Of a DNA stretch of 7,084 bases, positions 1 to 6,286 are shown one piece after another; position 1 is the first letter of the stretch; each line of letters begins with the position of its first letter. The DNA is from Chlorobiales bacterium (GTDB lineage: Bacteria; Bacteroidota; Chlorobiia; Chlorobiales; Chlorobiaceae). Location of the stretch: assembly GCA_022360415.1 (NCBI GenBank), contig JAKSDB010000158.1:1-7084 (forward strand), in the 5' to 3' direction. The notes beneath the pieces are model-generated. The model did no database searches, was not told the origin of the DNA, and saw nothing but the letters and a program-made list of their open reading frames with translations. The translations under genes and the position numbers were made by a program.

Positions 1-431
1 ATACCCCGACGGCAGAAGCGCTTAACGAAGGCAGCAATGACTTCGACACTGACTGGGACGGCAACACCAGCGGAAACGGTCTCGATGCCAAAAGCCTGAT
101 GAACGCTTCGCTCGAGCTCGATGGAACACAAACCTGTGTCAAACTCAACAATGTCTGGGCAGTCAGAGGGTTTTCGCAGAGCGGAAATGCACGGGTAGAA
201 GTCTCGGTGCCTTCAGACAAGATGCAGAAGGGTGCTTCGGAAATCACGATGAAGAATGTGAAGGTCAGCGACGATGCACAGAGCGGCACGAGGATCACCA
301 CGAAACTCAACGGTATCTCGAAAAGCAAGGCCAGCGCAGGCAACATCGAAATGGAGCTGGATTTCTCGAAAACAACACACTCGGGCAGCCACTCGGGCGG
401 GCAGTACACCATCACTGCCACGACCATCTGA
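1..431 (+). CDS. Pilin-like fibre subunit, 5' end outside window
   Basis: This is the C-terminal part of a secreted subunit predicted to be assembled by the downstream chaperone and usher. The frame is open from base 3 to the TGA at 429-431, giving 142 visible residues. The internal ATG at 99 is not the true start, because the residues before it (TPTAEAL, then WDGNTSG) align with residues 62 onward of the next gene. By my hand alignment about half of the 142 positions are identical, including NVWAVRGFS, NVKVSD, LDFSKT and HSGGQYTITA. About 60 N-terminal residues, including the expected signal peptide, lie upstream of the window. The alternating hydrophobic C-terminal strand (GQYTITATTI) fits an Ig-like pilin fold, although no family profile was checked. 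It has one cysteine (in GTQTCVK) where the paralog has threonine. Homology to the next gene is certain; the pilin role is inferred from context. Confidence 0.72.
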   Translation, partial: TPTAEALNEGSNDFDTDWDGNTSGNGLDAKSLMNASLELDGTQTCVKLNNVWAVRGFSQSGNARVEVSVPSDKMQKGASEITMKNVKVSDDAQSGTRITTKLNGISKSKASAGNIEMELDFSKTTHSGSHSGGQYTITATTI

Positions 432-451
432 GCCTGTCATCCTTTCATTCG

Positions 452-484
452 GATGTCGGGGCGGGCTGTACCCGGAGAGACATC
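452..484 (+). other. Intergenic stem-loop after first pilin gene
   Basis: GATGTC (452-457) pairs perfectly with GACATC (479-484). Inside it CGGG (462-465) pairs with CCCG (471-474) around a CTGTA loop, with a 4x4 internal loop between the two stems. It begins 20 bases past the stop of the first pilin gene. Only a short T4 tract follows, six bases later, so it is a weak candidate for an intrinsic terminator. It could instead stabilise the 3' end of the upstream pilin mRNA or attenuate read-through. Function is inferred from position only. Confidence 0.4.
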
Positions 485-593
485 ACATCATTTTCGGTAG
501 AAGCGTAGCAACAATTGTTTCATTTTCAATAACATTTTCCATATTTTTTTTGGTAAATGCAACCGTGATCCCCTAACCCCAAACTAAAGCACC
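485..593 (+). promoter_or_regulatory. AT-rich possible promoter/leader of second pilin gene
   Basis: This is the rest of the only sizeable non-coding stretch in the plus-strand cluster. It is clearly more AT-rich than the flanking genes. It contains the 10-bp perfect palindrome AACAATTGTT (510-519), the heptamer CATTTTC three times (489-495, 521-527, 533-539), a run of eight T (544-551) and TTGTTT (515-520), which could act as a -35-like element. I see no convincing -10 hexamer at 17-bp spacing. No strong Shine-Dalgarno sequence precedes the ATG at 594, only AAAG about seven bases upstream. It plausibly holds a promoter or regulator site for the 594-5372 genes. Confidence 0.35.
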
Positions 594-1211
594 ATGCTGT
601 ACAAAAGATTATTTCAGGCGATGGTTTTCTGTGTCTTTTTCACCGGCAGCCTCTCGGCAAACTCTTATGCCCAAAGCAGCGGCAAGGAGTCAAGCAGCGG
701 AACCGCCCAGGTCACAGCCAATATCCCGCAGTTTATAGTTCTTCATTACTATTCCGCCCTGACACTTAACTTTGAAACCCCGACTTCCGAAGCAATTGCC
801 CAGGGAGACAACACCATGTCGGTTTCCTGGGACGGCTCGACTTCAGGAGACCAGCTCTCGACTGCAAACCTTATGACCGCAAACCTGGAACTGGAAGGGA
901 CGAAAACGACCGTCACCATGCCTAATGTCTGGGCGGTCAGGGGCTTTTCCAACAACGGACTTGCTTCGGTAACTGTAACGATCCCGACAGGTGGTAGTGA
1001 GCTCTCGAACGGCACATCGGTAATCGGCATGTCAAACGTCAAGGTAAGCGATGGTGAAAACACCGGGGAGTCGATCAAGACCAATCTCGGGGGCATCGCC
1101 AAGGCCTCGGCCACCATCGGCAGTATTATGCTTGACCTTGATTTCAGCAAAACAAACCGTGCAGGCAAGCATTCCGGCGGGCAGTATACCATTACTGCGG
1201 CAGCAATCTGA
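594..1211 (+). CDS. Pilin-like fibre subunit (complete)
   Basis: This 205-residue protein is a predicted secreted structural subunit of a chaperone/usher fibre. Residues 1-26 form a signal peptide: a basic start (MLYKR), a hydrophobic core, and a probable cleavage after SYA before QSSG. A short Ser/Gly-rich linker follows, then an alternating strand (residues about 38-60, AQVTANIP then LTLNF) that could be the donor strand or first beta strand. Conserved blocks shared with the preceding paralog run from residue 62 to the end and finish in GGQYTITAAAI. The only cysteine lies in the signal peptide, so the mature protein would have no disulfide, unlike many classical and spore-coat-U-type pilins. 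The next gene starts 21 bases after the stop. The ATG gives a complete signal peptide, which supports this start. Family membership is inferred from the adjacent chaperone and usher and the C-terminal strand pattern. Confidence 0.75.
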   Translation: MLYKRLFQAMVFCVFFTGSLSANSYAQSSGKESSSGTAQVTANIPQFIVLHYYSALTLNFETPTSEAIAQGDNTMSVSWDGSTSGDQLSTANLMTANLELEGTKTTVTMPNVWAVRGFSNNGLASVTVTIPTGGSELSNGTSVIGMSNVKVSDGENTGESIKTNLGGIAKASATIGSIMLDLDFSKTNRAGKHSGGQYTITAAAI

Positions 1212-1232
1212 AAAACTGGTTGACGGCGAACT

Positions 1233-1826
1233 GTGACCGGGAAGAAATCAGGCAAAACAAAACTCCTGCTGGCAGCCTTGTGTTGTATTGCGCAGGCGCT
1301 GTTTACAGATGCCGCTTATTCTGACGACGGCAAATACAAGATCTACAAGGCCAGGAAGCTCGAAGCTGTGTCGCTCAGAGAAATAGGACTGTTCAGCAGC
1401 GGGGTCTCTGCTTCGATCAGCCCCTTCGAGGCCGATGTCGCCTGGGGCAGCAGTGATGTAGATACCCCCGGGCTGCGGCTTGAAGAGGTTTACACCACTG
1501 CGAAGGTTTCACGGAAAAACGTTCTGTTATGGTATTACCAGTACAACAAAAGCGAAGATGAAGACGGGATGTTCTCCCACGGCATGGCGCAGAGAGTGTC
1601 GTACAGAATTCTCAGCAGAAGCGGCGTAGTCAACGCGCTTTCTCATAAAAACGACAGTTCGTCCCTGATAATGGCAAACATTACGAAAAAACCGATTCAA
1701 TGCGAGCAAAAAAACAAGAAAAAGATCAGATGCTTTGGCCGGGCGGATCTTGACTTCGACCTCTCGCAGGCGAGAAGATCCGGCAAATATTTTGGCACCA
1801 TTGAAATAACAATCACAACACTCTAA
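1233..1826 (+). CDS. Divergent third secreted subunit of the fibre locus
   Basis: A 197-residue exported protein. It begins with GTG, the first usable start after an in-frame TGA at 1221-1223. That start supplies a basic n-region (KKSGKTK) and a hydrophobic core (LLLAALCCIAQAL), with cleavage likely near residues 28-30 (AAYS, then DDGK). Most of the mature part does not visibly align with the two pilins. The C-terminus does: RADLDFDLSQARRSGKYF then GTIEITITTL mirrors LDLDFSKTNRAGKHSGGQY in the paralog. It also has a strongly basic patch around KKPIQC and KNKKKIRC, with two cysteines about ten residues apart that could form a disulfide. Its position between major pilin and chaperone fits a minor, tip, adaptor or anchor subunit. 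Codon phase and length look intact. No clear ribosome-binding site precedes the GTG, so coupling to the upstream gene 21 bases away is possible. Exact role unknown. Confidence 0.68.
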   Translation: MTGKKSGKTKLLLAALCCIAQALFTDAAYSDDGKYKIYKARKLEAVSLREIGLFSSGVSASISPFEADVAWGSSDVDTPGLRLEEVYTTAKVSRKNVLLWYYQYNKSEDEDGMFSHGMAQRVSYRILSRSGVVNALSHKNDSSSLIMANITKKPIQCEQKNKKKIRCFGRADLDFDLSQARRSGKYFGTIEITITTL

Positions 1827-1831
1827 TCATC

Positions 1832-2680
1832 ATGAAAAAACTGTTAACGGCGCTCCTCATCGCAGCAATGACTTCTGCTGCGGCCATCGTTCAAGCAGAA
1901 GAGCCCACTCCTCCCGGACAGATCGGGGTTTCTCCCTCGATGCTTGAACTTTCAATCGGCTCCAAACCGGTCAACGAGTCCCTCAGGATTTTCAATCTGA
2001 AAAAGACACCGACCAAAGTCAAGGTAGATGTCTATAACTGGACCCTTGACGAAAACAATGAAGTAAAACTGCTGCCCCCGACCGAGCAATCCCTCGACCA
2101 GTGGATGCTGATTAATCCAACGTCATTCGTGCTCAAACCCGGAGAAAGCCAGGTTGTCCGCCTTTCAATCCGCCCGACGGTAAAACCCGCGCCGGGAGAG
2201 CACAGGGCACTCATTTATTTTACAGAGGAGCGCATCGATGATACGCCAGCCAAAGCCGAGACCCCTGTTGAGGTTCTCTTCAAGCTCGGTGTGGGTGTTT
2301 ACGCGAACGCTGACCCGACCCGTCACTCCTCTGTTTTGAAAACACTTTCTTTCGACAAAAGAGATAACTCACTGAAAGCCTCCATCTCGAACAGCGGCAA
2401 CGTTCACACGAGATTGACGGGAACCTATTCCATCTGGAAGAAAGGTGCTTTCCCTGGCACCGAAAGTGCTGAAAAGTACCTTCTTGGTGAAAGTGCCAAA
2501 AAGGCCCCGGACGGGCTTGTTGCGGCAGGCCAGTTGAACCAGACTCCAGTGCTGCCGGGCAACACCCGCACCATTGTAACACAGCTTCCGTCACTTCCCG
2601 CACCGGGCTCTTACATTGTCGCGGTTTCCGGCAAACTTGGAGAGAAAAAGATTGAAAAAACATATCCCGTATCGCGCTGA
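1832..2680 (+). CDS. Periplasmic pilus chaperone, PapD-like
   Basis: This 282-residue protein probably binds unfolded pilin subunits in the periplasm, completes their Ig fold by donor-strand complementation and delivers them to the usher. Residues 1-22 are a signal peptide ending VQA before EEP. Domain 1 (about 30-132) shows the usual opening strand (IGVSPSMLEL), a PxxFVLKPGESQVVRLSIRP block at about 96-115 (F1-G1 strand region) and GEHRALIYF at 122-130, matching the G-E-x-R motif of the family. Domain 2 (about 140-282) carries SNSGNVHTRLTGTYSIW and a PAPGSYIV strand near the end. Its second domain is longer than in classical PapD/FimC (about 230-240 residues), suggesting a divergent or archaic-type chaperone. 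The ATG lies five bases after the preceding stop with no visible Shine-Dalgarno, so translation is probably coupled. The usher follows after 22 bases. Confidence 0.85.
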   Translation: MKKLLTALLIAAMTSAAAIVQAEEPTPPGQIGVSPSMLELSIGSKPVNESLRIFNLKKTPTKVKVDVYNWTLDENNEVKLLPPTEQSLDQWMLINPTSFVLKPGESQVVRLSIRPTVKPAPGEHRALIYFTEERIDDTPAKAETPVEVLFKLGVGVYANADPTRHSSVLKTLSFDKRDNSLKASISNSGNVHTRLTGTYSIWKKGAFPGTESAEKYLLGESAKKAPDGLVAAGQLNQTPVLPGNTRTIVTQLPSLPAPGSYIVAVSGKLGEKKIEKTYPVSR

Positions 2681-2685
2681 CTAAT

Positions 2686-2700
2686 GCCGAGGGTAACGGC
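2686..2700 (+). promoter_or_regulatory. Usher ribosome-binding site inside a small hairpin
   Basis: The only clear Shine-Dalgarno in the fibre cluster, GAGGG (2689-2693), lies nine bases before the usher ATG. It sits in the loop and last stem base of a short inverted repeat, GCCG (2686-2689) with CGGC (2697-2700), around the loop AGGGTAA. The four-base-pair stem could modestly limit or present the site. Regulation by this hairpin is speculative, but the ribosome-binding site supports the start at 2703. Confidence 0.45.
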
Positions 2701-2702
2701 CT

Positions 2703-5372
2703 ATGAGCTTCATCGGGCGACTGATCGCACTTTCTTTCCTTCTCTCCGGTCTGCACAGTTCTATTACTGCACACCGTGTTCAGGCTGCCGAACCAGGGCA
2801 GCCTGAACCGCTTCTTGTAGAAGTTTTCTTTAACAAAAAGTCAGCCGGCGACCACATCTGCTACCGGTGGAATGACACCTACTGGATTCCCTTTAACCTG
2901 TTCATTCAGGAAACAAAACTGAAAGGTGAACCGTCGAAAAAAGATGGCTCGACCTATCAAACCACCCTTGGAGAGCTTTCCTTCGATTCTGCCTCTCTGG
3001 AACCAATCGAAAACATCCCCTGCATATCATTCAACCAGCTCGAGAAGTCTTTCTATGTAAAGGGAAGATTCGTGCAATCGGTCTTTGCGCTTGCACTGGA
3101 TGTCCCCTGGTCACCGGGCAAACCCTCAGGAAAAAAAGCATCCGTACCGGATATCTCTCCCGATATCAGAGCACCATCAAGCTCTCTTTCGTTCCTGCGC
3201 TTCGAGCCGCAGGTAACATACGAGTTTGACGGAATTCTCGACAGGGAAGTGATCGTGGAGGCCGGGGGAAGATTTGCAGGCGGGGTCTGGGATATCACCT
3301 TCGAAGGAGATCCCACAGAGCGTTTTCCCCCCTCACGCTATCACTGGACCACCTACAACAGCAAGACCGCCTTGAGGGTCGGCACCGGCTCATCCGACCT
3401 CTTTTCAATTTTACCGGGTTTCGACTTCACCGGTGTGCAGGCTGGATGGAACAACAAGTCGATACTCCATCAGCTGGATTTCGAGAGGTACAGCGATTCC
3501 GATGCGTTTCTTTCCCTTGACAGAACACAGCAGAGAACAATCGAAGGGAACGCCCCGCCCGCGTCAATTGCGGAATTGAGGCTTGACGGCATCGTTGTCG
3601 CGAGGCAGCGCGTAAGTCTGAACGGCCGGTACCGGTTCCCCAATGTCAGGATGACGTCCGACCTTAGAAAAACCGTCGTATACATTTATGAAAGGACGTT
3701 GCGCGAAAAACCCCTTGCGATCATTGATTATACCATGTCGATCCTTAACCGGACGTTCCCGGCACACGAGCTCCTCGTCAGGGCCGGAGGCGGAATAACC
3801 GGCAACCCGCTGAACCGGACATCGTCCGAAGAGGCTTCGTGGATGGCGTTCGGCCACCTGATTTACGGTATACACAACAGAATGACGCTTGAAACAGGCG
3901 TCCAGTTTGATCCGGAAAACGGAAAACCCGAGGCTTTTGCCGGCACCGTTCTTTCAATAGGAGAAAACTGGGGAGTGGCAACATACGGAGCATGGTCTAA
4001 CAATCGTTACTCAACGGAGTACCGTATCGAGGGAAGAGGTCTTGACTGGGTACTCTCCTATGCAGGGCGCCTCACCGAAGAGGGATTTTCAAAAGACTCC
4101 CAGGAAAAGCAGCAGAACCATTCGCTTCGATTCAGCACCGGGATAATCAAACCGTTCGACCTGCTTCTGTACGGCAAGTACAACAGGACCGGCAGCCAGC
4201 CTCTCGACAAATATCTTCTTCCAGGCGTCTACTGGTATGTCATTCCCGACCTGATGCTGTCCGCTTTGCCTAATGACGACAGAAAATATCGTTATGAAGC
4301 CAACATAACCCCCACCCCTCAAAGCGACCTTTCGGTTACCTACGAAAACAGGGTGGCACAGGCAGACCTTGGTTATGACTTCAGCCGCTCATTCCAGGGC
4401 AGGGCGCTTCACTCTTATGCTTTCAAAACAGGTGATAATGTAAGCAGCCTGTATTTCGACTGGTATCCAGGCGGCAACCGTTACGATCTTATACGTTTGG
4501 GGTTGTCACATACCGGCAACCAGACCGGTTACTCCGTTGCATGGAACAAGTTCGTCAATGCCGGGCTTCAGCTGAGCCTCCAGTACAGCTACAACATGAA
4601 CAACGCGCAGCAGCTCGAAACTGAAGATAGTTTTTCCAATCTCATACCCCCTGAAGCGAGACAGTATATTGCACTTGCGCTCACATGGGACATCGGACGA
4701 TCGGGCAAACGGTTCTACCCTATCAACCGCACCGCTATCAGCCATACTCGCGGAGGACTTGCCGGGTCACTCAAGATCATGAACGAAACGAACCTGAAAT
4801 CTTCCGATATCAATGACGTGAAGATCCTGCTCAACCGGAGAAAGCTGGGGCAGCGCCAGGTTGACGGTTCGTTTTTCGTGGGGAACCTGAAGCCGGGTGT
4901 TTACGAGGTGGGCGTAGACGCCGAAAATCTTCCTCTCGAACTCAATATTGCGAAAAAAACAACCTACGTGGAAGTGCTGAACGGAGCGGTCAGCGAGATA
5001 GTTATCCCGGTTTATGCAGAATATTCGATTGCCGGGAAGGTCGCCGGTCACGATTCAAAAGCCCTGGGAGACAGAAAAGTGACGGTTAAAGATGAAAACG
5101 GCAAGGTGATCGATACCGCCTTGACGAACCTGTTCGGCTACTACAGGACGAAAGGGCTCCAGCCCGGCAATTACACGCTTTCGGTTTCAGGCAAAGAACG
5201 CCTTGTGATCGTAAAGGACGATTACCTGTACGGCATCGATTTCACCATCGACCCGCCCCTGACATCGACAGACGCAACGGATGAAGTCGGAGCGCAGGAA
5301 ACAGGCAAGGACGGAGAGACAAAAGAGGAAACTGAAGCGAAAGAAAAGCCGGAAACACTTCCGGAAGAATGA
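2703..5372 (+). CDS. Outer-membrane usher of chaperone/usher pilus
   Basis: This 889-residue protein is the predicted assembly platform and secretion pore. Residues 1-28 are a signal peptide (VQA before AEPGQ). The N-terminal chaperone-binding domain (about 36-137) opens with LLVEVFFNKK and contains the protein's only two cysteines, Cys53 and Cys107, possibly disulfide-bonded as in the FimD N-domain. A beta-barrel of amphipathic strands rich in Tyr and Gly runs from about 165 to 680. A plug-type insert at about 279-331 starts EGNAPPASIAELRLDG and contains VSLNGRYRFPNV. Two C-terminal beta-sandwich repeats follow: 684-772 (DGSFFVGNLKPGVYEVG) and 774-852 (FGYYRTKGLQPGNYTLSV), resembling carboxypeptidase-regulatory-like domains. 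The last 30 residues (860-889) are a Glu/Lys-rich tail. The length is normal for ushers and no frameshift is seen. It directly follows the chaperone, as in other chaperone/usher operons. The divergent sequence suggests a non-classical clade. Confidence 0.85.
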   Translation: MSFIGRLIALSFLLSGLHSSITAHRVQAAEPGQPEPLLVEVFFNKKSAGDHICYRWNDTYWIPFNLFIQETKLKGEPSKKDGSTYQTTLGELSFDSASLEPIENIPCISFNQLEKSFYVKGRFVQSVFALALDVPWSPGKPSGKKASVPDISPDIRAPSSSLSFLRFEPQVTYEFDGILDREVIVEAGGRFAGGVWDITFEGDPTERFPPSRYHWTTYNSKTALRVGTGSSDLFSILPGFDFTGVQAGWNNKSILHQLDFERYSDSDAFLSLDRTQQRTIEGNAPPASIAELRLDGIVVARQRVSLNGRYRFPNVRMTSDLRKTVVYIYERTLREKPLAIIDYTMSILNRTFPAHELLVRAGGGITGNPLNRTSSEEASWMAFGHLIYGIHNRMTLETGVQFDPENGKPEAFAGTVLSIGENWGVATYGAWSNNRYSTEYRIEGRGLDWVLSYAGRLTEEGFSKDSQEKQQNHSLRFSTGIIKPFDLLLYGKYNRTGSQPLDKYLLPGVYWYVIPDLMLSALPNDDRKYRYEANITPTPQSDLSVTYENRVAQADLGYDFSRSFQGRALHSYAFKTGDNVSSLYFDWYPGGNRYDLIRLGLSHTGNQTGYSVAWNKFVNAGLQLSLQYSYNMNNAQQLETEDSFSNLIPPEARQYIALALTWDIGRSGKRFYPINRTAISHTRGGLAGSLKIMNETNLKSSDINDVKILLNRRKLGQRQVDGSFFVGNLKPGVYEVGVDAENLPLELNIAKKTTYVEVLNGAVSEIVIPVYAEYSIAGKVAGHDSKALGDRKVTVKDENGKVIDTALTNLFGYYRTKGLQPGNYTLSVSGKERLVIVKDDYLYGIDFTIDPPLTSTDATDEVGAQETGKDGETKEETEAKEKPETLPEE
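5339..5365 (-). terminator. Probable intrinsic terminator for the leftward operon
   Basis: On the minus strand the perfect stem CCGGAA (5365-5360) and TTCCGG (5355-5350) encloses a four-base GTGT loop. It is followed by the T-rich tail CTTTTCTTTTC (5349-5339). It lies 54 bases beyond the stop of the CbiR-like gene and entirely within the last codons of the convergent usher gene. On the plus strand the hairpin has no T tract, so it should act only leftward. The stem is short (6 bp, 4 of them G-C), hence moderate confidence. Confidence 0.5.
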
Positions 5373-5418
5373 GGCTTACTTTCTCCTAAATTGAACGATT
5401 GTCGGGCATGCCGGAGAC

Positions 5419-6225
5419 TCATTTCAGGTTTCCGTAACGCGCCAGCTCCATGATAGATGAAAGCAGGTCTTCCTCCGAAAATATCTCCATGGTAAAAACC
5501 CTTTCAGCAAGCTGATTCCCGGATAAAGCCTTCATAACCGTATCAAGGGTTTCGTCCCTCATATGCTGCAATCCATTGTGATCCTTTCCGTTTTCGATAC
5601 CGTGCATGTGCAGCACACGGGTTTGCGGGAGATACCGTTCAAGATGGTCATCCACAGAAAAACCGTAGAGCTCCAGATGGCCGATGTCGAGAGTCACGGA
5701 AAGACCGAGCGCAGATATCACCTCGTCGAGGATATCAAATGGATAGTTGAGTGTTTCGACACAAAACTCGGAAGGAGAAACGGAGACGTCGTAAAAAAGT
5801 TTTTCGAGGGAAGCGTGGAAGCTGTTTGCGAAGTTCTTTTTCTCCCTGCCGGAAAAGCCGCTGACGTCGATGCCCGGCCCGGCCTCGGCATGCATGACGT
5901 AAGCAGAAGGACTAAGCACCTCCGTCAGTTCGATTACCCGGCGGCACTTCTCGACCGACCTTTTCCTGACAGCACTATCGGCACTGCCGAGATAAACATC
6001 CAGCGGCAGGTGAACCGAATAAGTGAGGTCATACTCCCTCGCGATCTTCCGAAGGCCCGTGATATCTTCTTCAGACGGCAGGTTACTCATCTCGTCGGAT
6101 TCGAACAGCACCAGTTCCACGTCGTCAACCTTGTCTTTCAGGTACTCGATGTTGGGAATTATTTCGTCGGGAATGATGTAGGAGGTCGTCCCGACCCTGA
6201 AAGGAAACCGGTTTTTACAACTCAT
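5419..6225 (-). CDS. cbiR: Probable cobamide-remodelling phosphodiesterase CbiR
   Basis: A 268-residue cytoplasmic TIM-barrel protein of the xylose-isomerase-like/AP-endonuclease-2 superfamily. The opening FRVGTTSYIIPDEIIPNI and DDVELVLFE are what I recognise from CbiR proteins. CbiR is known to cleave the nucleotide-loop phosphodiester of adenosylcobamides, so that imported corrinoids can be rebuilt with the cell's own lower base. Candidate metal ligands sit where this fold places them: His72 (VHLPLD), His112 (MHAEAG), Glu157 (VETLNYP), Asp180 and His183 (LDIGH), His206 and His208 (LHMHG), Asp215-His216 and Glu247 (TMEIF). No signal peptide or membrane segment is seen. GAGAAGG precedes the ATG by about ten bases. 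The gene is last in a minus-strand set, 61 bases after the methyltransferase-like gene. A generic sugar-phosphate isomerase/epimerase is the main alternative; the motifs favour CbiR. Confidence 0.68.
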   Translation of the reverse strand: MSCKNRFPFRVGTTSYIIPDEIIPNIEYLKDKVDDVELVLFESDEMSNLPSEEDITGLRKIAREYDLTYSVHLPLDVYLGSADSAVRKRSVEKCRRVIELTEVLSPSAYVMHAEAGPGIDVSGFSGREKKNFANSFHASLEKLFYDVSVSPSEFCVETLNYPFDILDEVISALGLSVTLDIGHLELYGFSVDDHLERYLPQTRVLHMHGIENGKDHNGLQHMRDETLDTVMKALSGNQLAERVFTMEIFSEEDLLSSIMELARYGNLK

Positions 6226-6286
6226 GAGTTACATACCTTCTCTTCTTTCCCGATTGCCGAACCCTGCACGTAACCGGCGGCATATA

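Larger units (their letters stand above)
1..1211 (+). repeat. Tandem duplication of a pilin-like gene
   Basis: Two adjacent genes, 3-431 (partial) and 594-1211, encode paralogous subunits about 50% identical over 142 aligned residues. Conservation is also visible in the DNA. Bases 150-175 and 924-949 differ at only 3 of 26 positions, and the GGCGGGCAGTA segments near 397 and 1177 match closely. The divergence elsewhere indicates an old duplication rather than a recent copy. The conserved blocks could still support recombination between the two genes. Confidence 0.8.

Noticed and set aside
150..949. Pilin gene repeats as a recent recombination or cassette-switching system
   Set aside because: Only short blocks are near-identical. 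Overall protein identity of about half points to an old duplication, and no recombinase or silent partial copies are visible.
749..1255. Minus-strand open frame of 168 codons opposite the second pilin gene
   Set aside because: The plus-strand product has a signal peptide and a close paralog next door. The minus frame has neither a plausible ribosome-binding site nor domain features.
1233..1322. Third subunit as a lipoprotein because of the CC in its signal peptide
   Set aside because: The residues before the cysteines (LAALCC) do not make a canonical lipobox with a small residue at -1, and a normal signal-peptidase site follows further on.
2280..2774. Minus-strand open frame of 164 codons across the chaperone/usher junction
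   Set aside because: It overlaps two well-supported genes and its cysteine- and arginine-rich translation is typical of an antisense shadow.
5401..5418. GGCATGCC palindrome between the convergent genes as a terminator or operator
   Set aside because: The perfect core is only 8 bp with no room for a loop. The alternative hairpin has 3-4 bp and no T tract.
5563..6273. Long plus-strand open frame of 236 codons opposite the cbiR-like gene
   Set aside because: It is the antisense shadow of the minus-strand gene, which has clear family motifs and a ribosome-binding site. The plus-strand translation shows no recognisable motif.
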